DNA of 64,000 nt from CANDYO01 sp964627795 (GTDB taxonomy: Bacteria; Pseudomonadota; Alphaproteobacteria; Rickettsiales; CANDYO01). Numbering within the stretch: the first letter of the stretch is position 1; every line of letters begins with the position of its first letter. A model generated the notes under the pieces. That model made no database searches, had not been told where the DNA came from, and saw only the letters and a list, made by a program, of their open reading frames with translations. The stretch is taken from positions 43,738 to 107,737 of the forward strand of contig CAZVLF010000007.1 in NCBI GenBank assembly GCA_964627795.1. Reading direction: 5' to 3'. Shown here one piece after another: positions 27,422-37,428 of the stretch. The position numbers and the translations under genes are program-made.

Positions 27422-27972
27422 TGTCTCCTTCTATTTTAAAATTTATTACAGAAATAGTACCTCTTTTAGCTTTTTTTGTTACATTTAAATATTATGGCAT
27501 GATTATAGCTACTTCTGTTATAGTAGCTTTAAGTATAGTTAGCATTTCAATTACCTATTATTATCACAAAAAAGTACCTATAATTAATATTTTTATAACC
27601 TTTTTATTGGTAATACTTGGAACCATAACAGTACTCACAGGTAATACAACTTTTATAAAAATCAAACCTACTATTATTAACCTTCTTTTCACAGTTATAA
27701 TTTTAGGTGGTCTAATATTTGAAAAACTCTTCATCAAACAGCTTTTTGGTAATTCTATTACTCTTTCAGATGAAGAATGGAAGATTTTTTCTAAAAGATG
27801 GGCTTATTTCTTCTTGTTCTTAGGGATATTTAATGAAATTATCTGGAGAAATTTTTCTGATGAATTATGGGTTAAATTTAAAGTTTTTGGCATTATAGTA
27901 TTTACAATCATTTTCTTAGGTTTAAACCATCGTTTTCTTTCTTCTAAAAAAGATAATGGTGACCAGAAATAG
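27421..27972 (+). CDS. yciB: Inner-membrane septation protein YciB (IspZ)
   Basis: This 183-aa polytopic protein with about five membrane helices matches YciB: FITEIVPLLAFFVTFKYYG at the N-terminus, GNTTFIKIKPTIINLLF in the middle and RWAYFFLFLGIFNEIIWR near the C-terminus. The family is linked to septum formation and envelope integrity. Its ATG overlaps the preceding stop as TAATG. A short inverted repeat (27965-27972 with 27984-27991) overlaps its stop codon, before convergent polA. Confidence 0.92.
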   Translation: MSPSILKFITEIVPLLAFFVTFKYYGMIIATSVIVALSIVSISITYYYHKKVPIINIFITFLLVILGTITVLTGNTTFIKIKPTIINLLFTVIILGGLIFEKLFIKQLFGNSITLSDEEWKIFSKRWAYFFLFLGIFNEIIWRNFSDELWVKFKVFGIIVFTIIFLGLNHRFLSSKKDNGDQK

Positions 27973-28011
27973 TATTTGCTAAGCTATTTCTTAAATAAAT
28001 ACTATAAGTTT

Positions 28012-30630
28012 TTATAACTCTGCCCAATTACTTCCACAAGATGTATCAACTATTAAAGGCACAGATAAAGTTATAACTGACTGCATAACACTTCTAGCTA
28101 TCTCTTGGACATTTTTAACAACATTCCTTTCAGCCTCAATAATAAGCTCATCATGTACCTGAAGCAATATTTTAGCTTTGATATTTTTCTTAACTAACTC
28201 ATGATCAAGCTCAATCATAGCTTTTTTAATTATATCTGAGGCTGTTCCTTGAAGAGGAGCGTTAATGGCCGCTCGTTCAGAAAAATTTCTTAATTGAACA
28301 TTTGAATCATTAATTGACTTTATATAACATCTTCTGCCAAGCAGAGTTTCTACATAACCATTAGATCTAGCCATATTCTTAGTTTTTTCCATATATTCTA
28401 ATATTCCAGGATATTTCATAAAATAATTATCAATATATTGCTTGGCTTCTTGTTTTGATACTTTTATTTGATTAGCCAAACCAAAAGAACTAATCCCATA
28501 GATTATTCCAAAATTAATTGCTTTAGCCTTTGATCTAATTTCACTTGTAACTTCTGCTAAGGGAATATTAAATACTTCGCTTGCTGTAGCAGCATGAATG
28601 TCTCTTCCCTCAATAAAAGCTTTTTTTAAACTATCAATATCTGCCATATGCGCTAAAAGCCTCAGTTCAATTTGTGAATAATCAGCTGAAATTAATAAAG
28701 AGCTATCTTCAGTAATAAAAGCTGATCTAATTCTATTCCCATCTTCTGTTTTATTAGGAATATTTTGTAAATTAGGGCTTATTGAACTTAATCTTCCTGT
28801 TGAAGTTATTGTCATTTGAAAATTTGTGTGAATTCTATCATGGATATCAGCATTATTTGCTAAGCTTGAAGCATAAGTGTTATTTAGCTTGGTAAGACTT
28901 CTCCATTGAAGAATTTTTTCAGCTATTTCATAACCTTCTAAAGCTAATTCTTCTAAAACATCTGCATTAGTTGAAAGTTTAGAGCTTTTTGGTTTAATAC
29001 CCATTTTAGTAAATAATACTTCACTAAGTTGCTTTGGCGAAGCTAGATTAAAATGTTCATTACTTAAGTGGTAAACTTCTTTTTCCACTAGTAAGCTTCT
29101 TTGATTAAATTCTTCTGAGATAGATTTAAGCCTTGATCTATCAACCTTAATCCCTGCTTTTTCCATTTTGTAAAGTACATGAGACAATGGTTTTTCAACT
29201 CTTTGATAAAGTACCACTAGTTTTTCCTGAATTAACCTAGACTTAAACTTATTAAGAAGATTAATTATTAGCACTGGGCAATAGCTTAACCAAATCTTAA
29301 TATCAAGACTTTCATCCAATATATAATTTGCTTGAATTAAGCTCTTTAAATCATGCCCATGAATTCCATTATTTAGAACATAAGATATAATTTGGATATC
29401 ATCAGCATCCCATGCACAATCTTTAATTTCTCCATATTCAGAAAAAACGTGATATATTTTTTTTACATCATGCATAACTTTTCTAACTGAAGGATCATTA
29501 AAATATTCTATAATAACACTTGCGCAATCTTTTAAGCCAGCTGCACTACTACTAAATAGCCCCTCGTTATTGATATATTTTAAAATTGCCACTTCTCTTT
29601 CATCTGAAGCCAAACATATATAACCTGCTTCCATAATAAGGCTTAAATGCCCTGTTAAATGAACCTTTGTATCCAGCCAATTTTTAAGTTCAGCTTTGTT
29701 ATTTAAATCAATAATTTTTACAGTTCTAAGTGGATCATGATGTTCACCATTTTTTTCTAGAAAACTTGTACAAATTTTTTCTGCTTTTGCATAAAGGGAT
29801 TTAAAACTATTAAATTCTAGAAATTTTTTAAACTGCTCAACATGAGCTATTTTTATTCTTATATCATCTAACTGATGTTCAAGGTGAACTTGGTCATCTA
29901 AAGTAACTAATTTGTATGATAAAAAGGCTAAATCTTTATTGGTAATTAAAGAATCTTTTCTCTTACTTGGTGGAACTGAATCAATGTTATTATATAAACC
30001 TTCTAGACTCTCAAATTTATTAATCAACTCAGCTGCTGTTTTAGGGCCAATTCCTGGTACACCTGGCACAAAATCAGAACTATCACCAATAAGTGCAAGC
30101 ACATCTGCCACTTGATCAGGCCTAACTCCAAATTTTTCAAAAACTTTTTCTTCTCTAACTGTTTTATATTTCATCGGATCAAATAAGCTGATATTATCAT
30201 CAATTAGCTGCATAAGGTCTTTATCTGATGAAACAATTGTAACTTTAATACCTTGATTACTAGCTTGTTTAGCAACAGTTGCAATTATATCATCAGCTTC
30301 AAAACCCTTTTTTTGTAAAACATCTATATTTAATGCTGTAACAGCCTCCCGAACAAGAGCAAATTGAGGGATTAATTCTTCTGGTACAGGTGGACGATGA
30401 GATTTATATTCAGGAAAAATTTCATGTCTAAAGTTTTTCTCACCAGAATCAAAAACAACGGCTAAATGAGAACAAACATGCTCTAAGATAATTTTAGTCA
30501 ACATTGAAGTAAAACCATAAACTGCACCAACGTTAACACCATCTGCTCTAATTAATGGTGGAAGAGCATGAAATGCACGAAATAAAAAGCCATAGCCATC
30601 TATTAATACTAAATGTTGATTTTGCTTCAC
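28012..30630 (-). CDS. polA: DNA polymerase I, proofreading residues lost
   Basis: This family-A repair polymerase has an N-terminal 5'-3' nuclease (VLIDGYGFLFRAFHALPP; KGFEADDIIATVA; GDSSDFVPGVPGIGPKTA), a middle 3'-5' exonuclease-like domain, and a polymerase domain with DYSQIELRLLAHM, KAINFGIIYGIS and QVHDELIIEA. In the middle domain the acidic residues that bind metal are absent: the DxE position reads TGHLSLIME, the second Asp region reads MHDVKKIYHV and the last reads LSYCPVLI. So 5' nuclease and polymerase activities are expected, but not proofreading. The length, 872 aa, is typical of the order. Confidence 0.95.
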   Translation of the reverse strand: MKQNQHLVLIDGYGFLFRAFHALPPLIRADGVNVGAVYGFTSMLTKIILEHVCSHLAVVFDSGEKNFRHEIFPEYKSHRPPVPEELIPQFALVREAVTALNIDVLQKKGFEADDIIATVAKQASNQGIKVTIVSSDKDLMQLIDDNISLFDPMKYKTVREEKVFEKFGVRPDQVADVLALIGDSSDFVPGVPGIGPKTAAELINKFESLEGLYNNIDSVPPSKRKDSLITNKDLAFLSYKLVTLDDQVHLEHQLDDIRIKIAHVEQFKKFLEFNSFKSLYAKAEKICTSFLEKNGEHHDPLRTVKIIDLNNKAELKNWLDTKVHLTGHLSLIMEAGYICLASDEREVAILKYINNEGLFSSSAAGLKDCASVIIEYFNDPSVRKVMHDVKKIYHVFSEYGEIKDCAWDADDIQIISYVLNNGIHGHDLKSLIQANYILDESLDIKIWLSYCPVLIINLLNKFKSRLIQEKLVVLYQRVEKPLSHVLYKMEKAGIKVDRSRLKSISEEFNQRSLLVEKEVYHLSNEHFNLASPKQLSEVLFTKMGIKPKSSKLSTNADVLEELALEGYEIAEKILQWRSLTKLNNTYASSLANNADIHDRIHTNFQMTITSTGRLSSISPNLQNIPNKTEDGNRIRSAFITEDSSLLISADYSQIELRLLAHMADIDSLKKAFIEGRDIHAATASEVFNIPLAEVTSEIRSKAKAINFGIIYGISSFGLANQIKVSKQEAKQYIDNYFMKYPGILEYMEKTKNMARSNGYVETLLGRRCYIKSINDSNVQLRNFSERAAINAPLQGTASDIIKKAMIELDHELVKKNIKAKILLQVHDELIIEAERNVVKNVQEIARSVMQSVITLSVPLIVDTSCGSNWAEL

Positions 30631-30697
30631 TTTACAAACCTTAATTGATTTCTTATAAAAGCAACTCTAACAAATTCCACTACTTAAGACAATAAAA

Positions 30698-32818
30698 TTA
30701 ATGTCTTCTTCCTTCTTCACGTTTTACTGAATTTGGGATTTCACTACTTCTAATACTTCCTTTTGTCACAGTCATCATATTCATAATTCCCGCAGCTTTT
30801 ATTGCTTTTTTCGGTGAAAAACGATCAGAATGGTGCTCTTGTAAAGATGATTGGCTAATTTTTCCCTGAACTTTAATTTTATCATCAACATGATTAGGTT
30901 GGGTTATTCTTTCTTGAGTATCAACGTATATAAAATTATTCTCTTTGACTTCTTCTTTTTTACCACCAGTAATGTAGGAAGTCATGTGCATAATATATTT
31001 TTTAGCATTTGAAAGAATCGATTTTTTTTCAGTTTTAAACTTATTCATATCGGCCGTACGTTGACCGAATAAATTTTGAGAAGATGAAAATATTAATTTA
31101 TTTCCAGCCTTAGTTGTTTGCGGTTTTTGGCCAAAACACCCAATGCTCCCTCCACCATTTGTTCCAGATAAGTGTTGAGCATTGCCTGATTTAGCTAATT
31201 CCTCAGAAACTTCCTTTGGGCTCATACCAAGTTTTTCTGCAATAGCTCTTGCTGTGGCACCAATTATAACCATCTGGGTTCTATCTTTACCGCTAGCACA
31301 ACTTATGTTTATATTAGGAATATCAATTTTAGGAAATGCTTCTTTTAACTTAGTTGTGGCAATACCCATATGCTCATTAATTTGTGAATTCTTATGATTT
31401 TTATCAAAAACGCTAAAAGAAAAAACAGAAGATGACCTCACTAATTTTTCAGCCTCTTTAAATGAAGCAACTGCTTTTTTTTGTTCTTCACTTAATTCAC
31501 CATAATCCTTAAGCTGGCTATTAATAGATTTAATTGTTTCTTTATACCCACTTAAATCTCTTCCTCCTGGAATACTTCTCCAAAAGTTAAAAGCAGTAGT
31601 TGATTTAAAAATACCTTTTTCAGTACTACCTAATATTAACTTTCTATCAGCCTGGTCAACTTCGGCACTAAGATTATTTGGTGAAGTTTGAATTGCTAAA
31701 GATATTTTTCCATTAGGAGAAAATAATTGTAGCTGATCAATTGATAGCTGAGCTAAATCTTTCTTATCACCTTTGGCTTTGGTTGTTAGTGTTCCTGAAT
31801 GGGTAGTTTGATATACTAATCCTAAATTTTCATATTTTCCTGATCCATCAACATACGTAGATTTAGTATAGGAATTTCTGAGTAATGGAAGTTCTTTTCT
31901 AAGCTGGGTTGGAATAACTTTTTCTTCTTTTAAAATCTCTTCTGCTGAAGCTTTAATAAAATCCTGCTTCCAGCGGGGCTGGCCATTAAACCATTCTAAA
32001 TTTTCACCATTAGCGATCAATCTTGTTGAATCACTTGTAGATTCACATTCTTGAATTGCCTTAAACATCGCTTTCTGCTTTTCGGTTAAACCAAGATTCA
32101 TTGCTTCTGATTCGACAACAACTCCATTTCCTATTTTTGAAATTGTTGCCACATGATAATGTTCATCTTGAAGGTTAGCAAATTCCTTAGCTAGTTTTAT
32201 TTTATCTTTTGAATCTTCTATGCCTAATTTCTTACATTCTTCAACTAAACTTGTATTAAATTGTTTCGATGAAGATTCAATTTTAGAAATTATGCTTTTT
32301 TTCTCCCATGGCCAGTTTTTCTTATTTTGAGCTTCTATTTTTAATTCTTCATTGGATTTGCCAAGGGCTGGTGAACTATCTTTAAAAAAATTCTCTAATT
32401 TTTGATGAATATTCTTGATTGCCTGATTTTTCGTTTTTTCATCTTTTATTTCCCCTCTTTTAAAAGCATCTTCAATAACTTGAATGGCACCTCTTGCATG
32501 GTTAGTAACCATCATTAAATAGCTTTCAGGAGCAATAATCAAATCTTTAGCCTCTCTTGCATCCCTAACTAAAGTTTTTGTACTATCCTCCTTATTTTCC
32601 ATTACATAAGTTTTAATGCCGCTTCTTAAATCTTTCTGGCGTGCAAGAGTTGCAATAACTCCTGTGTAATTACCTTGTTGTAATTGTTGATTATACTGAA
32701 TTGTTAAATCATCCATTGATGAATGTTTTGCACCATTTTTAAGCAAAGAAGTAGCGTTATCTATAGAGCTTCCTATGTTATTCTGTAATCTTAAATATTC
32801 TTTAGGCTGCTCAGGCAT
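30698..32818 (-). CDS. Candidate CX5R phosphoinositide-phosphatase effector
   Basis: This 706-aa soluble protein has no signal peptide or membrane segment. It carries INISCASGKDRTQMVIIG, with Cys507 and Arg513. The C-x-SGKDRT form of the CX5R loop is characteristic of SopB/SigD/IpgD, Legionella SidF and the mammalian INPP4 phosphoinositide phosphatases. Downstream lies a Gly-rich segment, HLSGTNGGGSIGCFGQKP, that may close the pocket. The N-terminal half is helical and Lys/Glu-rich, and the C-terminal 130 residues are basic and disordered-looking. Removal of phosphate from host inositol lipids is inferred from the motif alone; other CX5R substrates are possible. It follows the class II aldolase gene on the same strand, separated by 47 bp. 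Confidence 0.6.
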   Translation of the reverse strand: MPEQPKEYLRLQNNIGSSIDNATSLLKNGAKHSSMDDLTIQYNQQLQQGNYTGVIATLARQKDLRSGIKTYVMENKEDSTKTLVRDAREAKDLIIAPESYLMMVTNHARGAIQVIEDAFKRGEIKDEKTKNQAIKNIHQKLENFFKDSSPALGKSNEELKIEAQNKKNWPWEKKSIISKIESSSKQFNTSLVEECKKLGIEDSKDKIKLAKEFANLQDEHYHVATISKIGNGVVVESEAMNLGLTEKQKAMFKAIQECESTSDSTRLIANGENLEWFNGQPRWKQDFIKASAEEILKEEKVIPTQLRKELPLLRNSYTKSTYVDGSGKYENLGLVYQTTHSGTLTTKAKGDKKDLAQLSIDQLQLFSPNGKISLAIQTSPNNLSAEVDQADRKLILGSTEKGIFKSTTAFNFWRSIPGGRDLSGYKETIKSINSQLKDYGELSEEQKKAVASFKEAEKLVRSSSVFSFSVFDKNHKNSQINEHMGIATTKLKEAFPKIDIPNINISCASGKDRTQMVIIGATARAIAEKLGMSPKEVSEELAKSGNAQHLSGTNGGGSIGCFGQKPQTTKAGNKLIFSSSQNLFGQRTADMNKFKTEKKSILSNAKKYIMHMTSYITGGKKEEVKENNFIYVDTQERITQPNHVDDKIKVQGKISQSSLQEHHSDRFSPKKAIKAAGIMNMMTVTKGSIRSSEIPNSVKREEGRRH

Positions 32819-32865
32819 CTATATAACTCCAATATTTAGTTGCACTGATTATAAGCAAAACAAGG

Positions 32866-33567
32866 TTAATTTTTGGTTAACATTCTCACCCAAGCATTCC
32901 AATCTCTTATTCCTAAGTCTTTTTCAAAACTCAAGAGGTCAGCAACTGCTTTTTTGCAAATTTGATCAGAAGGGGTAATCAATTCCTGACCAGATTGTAA
33001 GGCTATACACTGGGTTTTACAGGCCATTTCTAAATGGTAAGTATAAAACATTGATTCCCAGATTGTTTTACCGCAAGTTAACATCCCATGATTTTGCAAA
33101 AGCATAATATTTTTATCACCTAAATCTTTTACTAAATCTTTCCCATGGACATCTGATTCTAATGCAAGTGAATTATATTTATGGTAAGAGATTTGATTAT
33201 AAAAATGTAATGCCCATTGACTTACAAAAAGTAAACCACATTTCATTGATGAAACAGCTACCGAAGATGGAGTGTGAAGATGAAAAATAGCATTTAAATC
33301 TTTGCGAGCTTTATAGATATTGCCGTGAATTATATAACCGGTTTTATTATATTGAGCTTCTTTTCCTTCAATAATTTCGCCATCAAAATTTACTTTTATT
33401 AAACTATCTTCCGTAACTTCTTCAAACCGTAAACCAAATGGATAGATATAATATTCATCTTGTTTTTCTGCCTTAGCAGAGAGATGAGTGTAAGTATGAT
33501 CATCCATGCCTAAACGAGCAAGAATTTGATATGCGTAAGCAAGATCTCTTTTAATTATTGAAGACAT
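32866..33567 (-). CDS. Class II aldolase/adducin-family protein
   Basis: The fold of fuculose-phosphate aldolase and related enzymes is visible: N-terminal LARLGMDDHTYTHLSAK, then FHLHTPSSVAVSS supplying two zinc-ligand histidines, and LLQNHGMLTCG supplying the third. The length, 233 aa, fits the family, which includes sugar-phosphate aldolases, dehydratases and uncharacterised alphaproteobacterial members with the QWALHFYNQISYH type of sequence. The substrate is not predictable. The start overlaps the end of znuA by 13 bp, so the two are coupled. Confidence 0.8.
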   Translation of the reverse strand: MSSIIKRDLAYAYQILARLGMDDHTYTHLSAKAEKQDEYYIYPFGLRFEEVTEDSLIKVNFDGEIIEGKEAQYNKTGYIIHGNIYKARKDLNAIFHLHTPSSVAVSSMKCGLLFVSQWALHFYNQISYHKYNSLALESDVHGKDLVKDLGDKNIMLLQNHGMLTCGKTIWESMFYTYHLEMACKTQCIALQSGQELITPSDQICKKAVADLLSFEKDLGIRDWNAWVRMLTKN

Positions 33568-34475
33568 TTCTCAAAACTATTGGCTATCTCTTCAAGCATA
33601 TTAAAATATACGTCTTTAAGTTCTATTTTATCATTTCCCCACTCAGCATCTAATATTCCTAATTTAATATTACTATCTTCTTTTAGCTTCTCAATTATTT
33701 TTGAGCTAAACTGAGGTTCTTCAAAAACACATTTAACTGCATTTTGCTTAATTTGCTTAGTTAAATTAAGAAATTTTTTAGCACCAATATTATGATCATG
33801 ATCAATAGTAATTGATTGCGGCGTCTTCATACCATATCTATAAATAAAGTAATTATAAGCATTGTGCGTTACAATAAAATTTTCATTTTTTATTTTTTCT
33901 ATTTTCCTTTCAATTAGGCTATCTAATTGATCTAATTTTTTAATAAATTTACGTAAATTTTCTCTATAAACCACTTCATTAGCTGGATCTCTTTGTACAA
34001 ATACGTTAACCATTTCAGAAGCTACAGTTTTAATAATCTCAGGATCTAACCAAATATGGTAATCAAAATCACTTGGGTGATGTTGGTGAACATCATGGTC
34101 ATGATGTTCATGTTCTGCATGAGTATGTCTATCATTATTAGTTTGGAGAAAAACACCGTTAAATTTAGCAATCTCAATTATCTCTTGCTTTTCTTGATCT
34201 AAGCTTGAAACTACTTTTCTTAAAAACATTTCAAAATTTTTATCTATTAAAATAATAATATTTGCATTATGAAGTAATTTAACTTTGCTTGGTTTAAGTT
34301 GGAAGTTATGCAAAGATTGATTTTTATCAACAACTAGTTCAATATTGTAATTTAGTCCGTCTGTTAAATTTGCGACAATAGATTGAAGCGGTTTAATTGA
34401 TACAGCAACTGTTGTCATATTTTCACTTGCTAGAGTTAAAAAAGGTAAGAAACAAAAAATTATTAGCCTGAACAT
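33555..34475 (-). CDS. znuA: Zinc ABC-transporter substrate-binding protein ZnuA
   Basis: A periplasmic zinc-binding protein that delivers zinc to a ZnuBC transporter. ATG at 34475 gives a signal peptide, MFRLIIFCFLPFLTLASE, before TVAVSIKPLQSIVANL. The His-rich charged loop HTHAEHEHHDHDVHQHH, typical of ZnuA, and the zinc-site segment DFDYHIWLDPEI are present, as are NAYNYFIYRYGMK and the CVFEEPQF block. A start at 34490 is possible but spoils the signal peptide. Its start codon overlaps that of the divergent addB. No znuB or znuC lies nearby. Confidence 0.9.
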   Translation of the reverse strand: MFRLIIFCFLPFLTLASENMTTVAVSIKPLQSIVANLTDGLNYNIELVVDKNQSLHNFQLKPSKVKLLHNANIIILIDKNFEMFLRKVVSSLDQEKQEIIEIAKFNGVFLQTNNDRHTHAEHEHHDHDVHQHHPSDFDYHIWLDPEIIKTVASEMVNVFVQRDPANEVVYRENLRKFIKKLDQLDSLIERKIEKIKNENFIVTHNAYNYFIYRYGMKTPQSITIDHDHNIGAKKFLNLTKQIKQNAVKCVFEEPQFSSKIIEKLKEDSNIKLGILDAEWGNDKIELKDVYFNMLEEIANSFEKCLQ

Positions 34476-37110
34476 GAAAAAAAACTCCACTCAAATATAC
34501 AAAATCGGTTTTTCAGAAGACTTCTTTGAAAGTTTAACGCAAGGGATCATAACCAAAATGACTAAAAGTTGCAAGTTAAATCATGTAACTTTGTTACTTC
34601 CTACTGCAAATTCATGCATTACTTACAAAAATTATTGTAATAAAAATAATATAGAGATAGGAAAAATTTACTCAATAAGTGACTTAACTCCCTTAAATCC
34701 TGGCACAGTCAAGCCCCTATCAAGGCTTGCTTTATTAGATAAAATTACTTTTACTTTAGAAAAAATAGGTATAAAAAATACCTATCAACTTATTGAATTA
34801 TCAGAATACATATATGAATTATTAAATAAGCTTGATTATAACATGATTGATTATGTCAATTTTGTTGATCATCTGCTAGAAAATGATATTTTTTCAAAAC
34901 AAATTTTAGTGAAAATATTACAAGATTTCTTTAATAATTGGGATAAAAATAATCACCTTACTACGGCATATTGCAACAATATCATAGCAAACAATCTTCA
35001 ATATAAAGATCTTATTATAGCTGGTGCTAATAGTAGTTATCCATACATCATTGAAATAATAAAAAAGGCTAACCAATTTACTAACTCTTTCGTAATTTTA
35101 TATGGATTAGACGATAACATCACTGAAGAAGAATGGAAAAATATATCAAAAAACCACCCTCAATATAACATCAAAAAAATACTACAGGATACTGATTTAA
35201 GGAAAGAAAATATTGATCCATGGAATGTAGAAGGTAAATCTCATAGCATCCTCACAAAAGTGTTTTTGCCGTATATATATAGCGATCAGTGGTATAAAAT
35301 CTCTAATAAAGAGGGTACTCACCTTCATTTTTATAGGTTTGCAGATCAATATTGTGAATCTTCTTTCATTATAGAAACTTTAAAAAAGGAAGTTGACCAG
35401 GAAATACTTATTGTAACCACTGATGAAAATCTCACCATAAATTTGATTTCATTTTTTAATTCGAATGAAATCAAGGCAAATATAATAAGAGACCATCCTC
35501 TTAGAAATAGCCAAGCAGGAATTTGGATCCAACTTTGCCTTAATTTTATTTATCAAAATAATTCTTCAGAAGCATTACTTGCTTTACTTAAACATCCTTT
35601 TTCGCGATTTGATAATGAGATTATTGGTTATATAGAAAAAACTTTGAGGGAGAATAATTTTCATTATAATTTAGAAGAATTGCTCTATGACAGCGAAAAT
35701 TTAGATAAATTTTATAAAAATTTAAATAAATTTAAGTCGCTATCATTTAGAGCCAGTTTTTCCACCTTCTTCCAACATCATATTGAATTATGCCAATCTT
35801 TAGGCAAAGCTGACATATGGGAAGAAGAAGATGCACAAGAACTTCAACAATATTTTAATAATATCATTGATTCATATAATTCTATTTCCACTATTTCTTA
35901 CTATGAATATCCCCAAATTTATTCTCATTTTGTTAAAAGCGCATTTTATAGAGAAAAAACTCCTCCGATTCATAAAATAACTCTTGCTAAGCCTGTTGAT
36001 GCCCGGCTTCATAAAGCACCACTTGTTATACTTTGTGGCTTAAATGAAGGAATTTGGCCATCTAAACCTAACCATGATATTTGTTTAACTAACAATATAA
36101 TTGAAAAATTAAACTTAAAAACCCCTGATCAAGCATTAGGTGAAGAAGCCCATGATTTCCAAAGTTTTCTCAATGCCCCTAAAGTTATATTAACTTATTC
36201 AGATAAGATTCAAGGAACAGAGGCCTCTCCTTCTCCTTGGATACTTAAGCTTCTCACAATATTAAAAAAAGAAGCAATTTACATAGCAAGGCAAATTGAT
36301 CAAAGTAAAAAAAATGATAATAATGTTTTTTATCCACCTAATCCACCAGTTGTAAATCGCCCTCATAAAATATCTGTAACTCAAATTGAAAAATTAATTT
36401 TCAATCCATATCATTTTTATGTAGACCAAATTTTAAAATTAAAACCATTAAACTCTCTTGAGAAAATTTTAAGCCCAATTGATTTTGGTAATTTTATTCA
36501 TAAAGCTATAGAAATTTATCATCAAAATAAAGAGAACAATTTACAGGCCGCAGGTGAGCAAGCACTAATAAGCTTAAGGCTTAATCAAAGTAAAATTAAA
36601 ATTCTTTGGTGGCCTCGCTTTGTACGTATTTCTCAATGGTATGAGATCTTTTTTCCTCATAAGGAAAAAGGAGTTTTTCTTGAAAATAAGGGTTATTATA
36701 ATATTGAAAATGTTATAATAACTGCAAAAGCTGATCGAATTGAAATAGACTCTAATTTAGTAAGTATTTACGACTTTAAAACTGGTAAATTAGCTAGTCA
36801 AAAATCCATTAAAACCGGCCAAACAATTCAATTACTACTTGAAGGGATAATGGCTTTAGAAAAGTCTTTTAACGCTCAAAAAAAGAATGTTAATTATATA
36901 ATTGAAAAATTATCTTATATACAGCTTTCTGGAAGTGAAGAACCAGCTCAAATCCTATCGATAAATTTAGAAGATGGTATTTTAAATAATACCAAAGCTT
37001 ATATTACTAACCTCTTTAAAGAATATAATAACCCTAATACACCTTATTATTATACAGAAAAGAAAATTATTGGATATTGCCATTATGAACATTTAGCAAG
37101 GAAATTTTAA
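34474..37110 (+). CDS. addB: AddB-type double-strand-break repair nuclease subunit
   Basis: This 878-aa protein matches the alphaproteobacterial AddB, partner of the AddA helicase in end resection. The N-terminal inactivated helicase region begins IYKIGFSEDFFESL with a LLLPTANSCI motif but no Walker A lysine. A middle segment reads LVILCGLNEGIWPSKP. The C-terminal PD-(D/E)xK nuclease shows DFGNFIHKAIE, TAKADRIE and YDFKTGK. Iron-sulfur cysteines of other AddB forms are not obvious. addA is not adjacent here. The ATG at 34474 shares two bases with the znuA start codon on the other strand. Confidence 0.88.
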   Translation: MKKNSTQIYKIGFSEDFFESLTQGIITKMTKSCKLNHVTLLLPTANSCITYKNYCNKNNIEIGKIYSISDLTPLNPGTVKPLSRLALLDKITFTLEKIGIKNTYQLIELSEYIYELLNKLDYNMIDYVNFVDHLLENDIFSKQILVKILQDFFNNWDKNNHLTTAYCNNIIANNLQYKDLIIAGANSSYPYIIEIIKKANQFTNSFVILYGLDDNITEEEWKNISKNHPQYNIKKILQDTDLRKENIDPWNVEGKSHSILTKVFLPYIYSDQWYKISNKEGTHLHFYRFADQYCESSFIIETLKKEVDQEILIVTTDENLTINLISFFNSNEIKANIIRDHPLRNSQAGIWIQLCLNFIYQNNSSEALLALLKHPFSRFDNEIIGYIEKTLRENNFHYNLEELLYDSENLDKFYKNLNKFKSLSFRASFSTFFQHHIELCQSLGKADIWEEEDAQELQQYFNNIIDSYNSISTISYYEYPQIYSHFVKSAFYREKTPPIHKITLAKPVDARLHKAPLVILCGLNEGIWPSKPNHDICLTNNIIEKLNLKTPDQALGEEAHDFQSFLNAPKVILTYSDKIQGTEASPSPWILKLLTILKKEAIYIARQIDQSKKNDNNVFYPPNPPVVNRPHKISVTQIEKLIFNPYHFYVDQILKLKPLNSLEKILSPIDFGNFIHKAIEIYHQNKENNLQAAGEQALISLRLNQSKIKILWWPRFVRISQWYEIFFPHKEKGVFLENKGYYNIENVIITAKADRIEIDSNLVSIYDFKTGKLASQKSIKTGQTIQLLLEGIMALEKSFNAQKKNVNYIIEKLSYIQLSGSEEPAQILSINLEDGILNNTKAYITNLFKEYNNPNTPYYYTEKKIIGYCHYEHLARKF

Positions 37111-37428
37111 GTATAATTAAAAATAATCTAGCTATTTAAATCATGCAGCATGGCTATTCTGATTTAGTAATTAAAGAACCTTGATTAAACAAAAAGTAGT
37201 AAAAGCTGTGTAAAAATAAACCTGGTTAATATTATAAACCTATATTCAGAAAACTTGTCTTACTAAAACAGTAATTTAAATAACCACCCCTTATAAATTT
37301 TTTTAATAAAACTAGCCAGTAATAAATTTTTGATAGCTTATCAAAAAGCTTTTGCAATTTTAATTTTTATAACTAATATGGTCAAAATTTATAAAAAATA
37401 AATTAATAATAGATTAAAATTAATTATT
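37111..37428. other. Intergenic region, AT-rich, no gene seen
   Basis: No open frame of protein-like composition and no tRNA-like fold is evident. A short 9-bp hairpin (TTTTTGATA pairing with TATCAAAAA) occurs near 37325-37350 without a T-run. Confidence 0.35.

Noticed and set aside
37325..37350. Terminator after addB
   Set aside because: The short hairpin has a 3-nt loop, no T-run after it, and lies over 200 bp beyond the stop.
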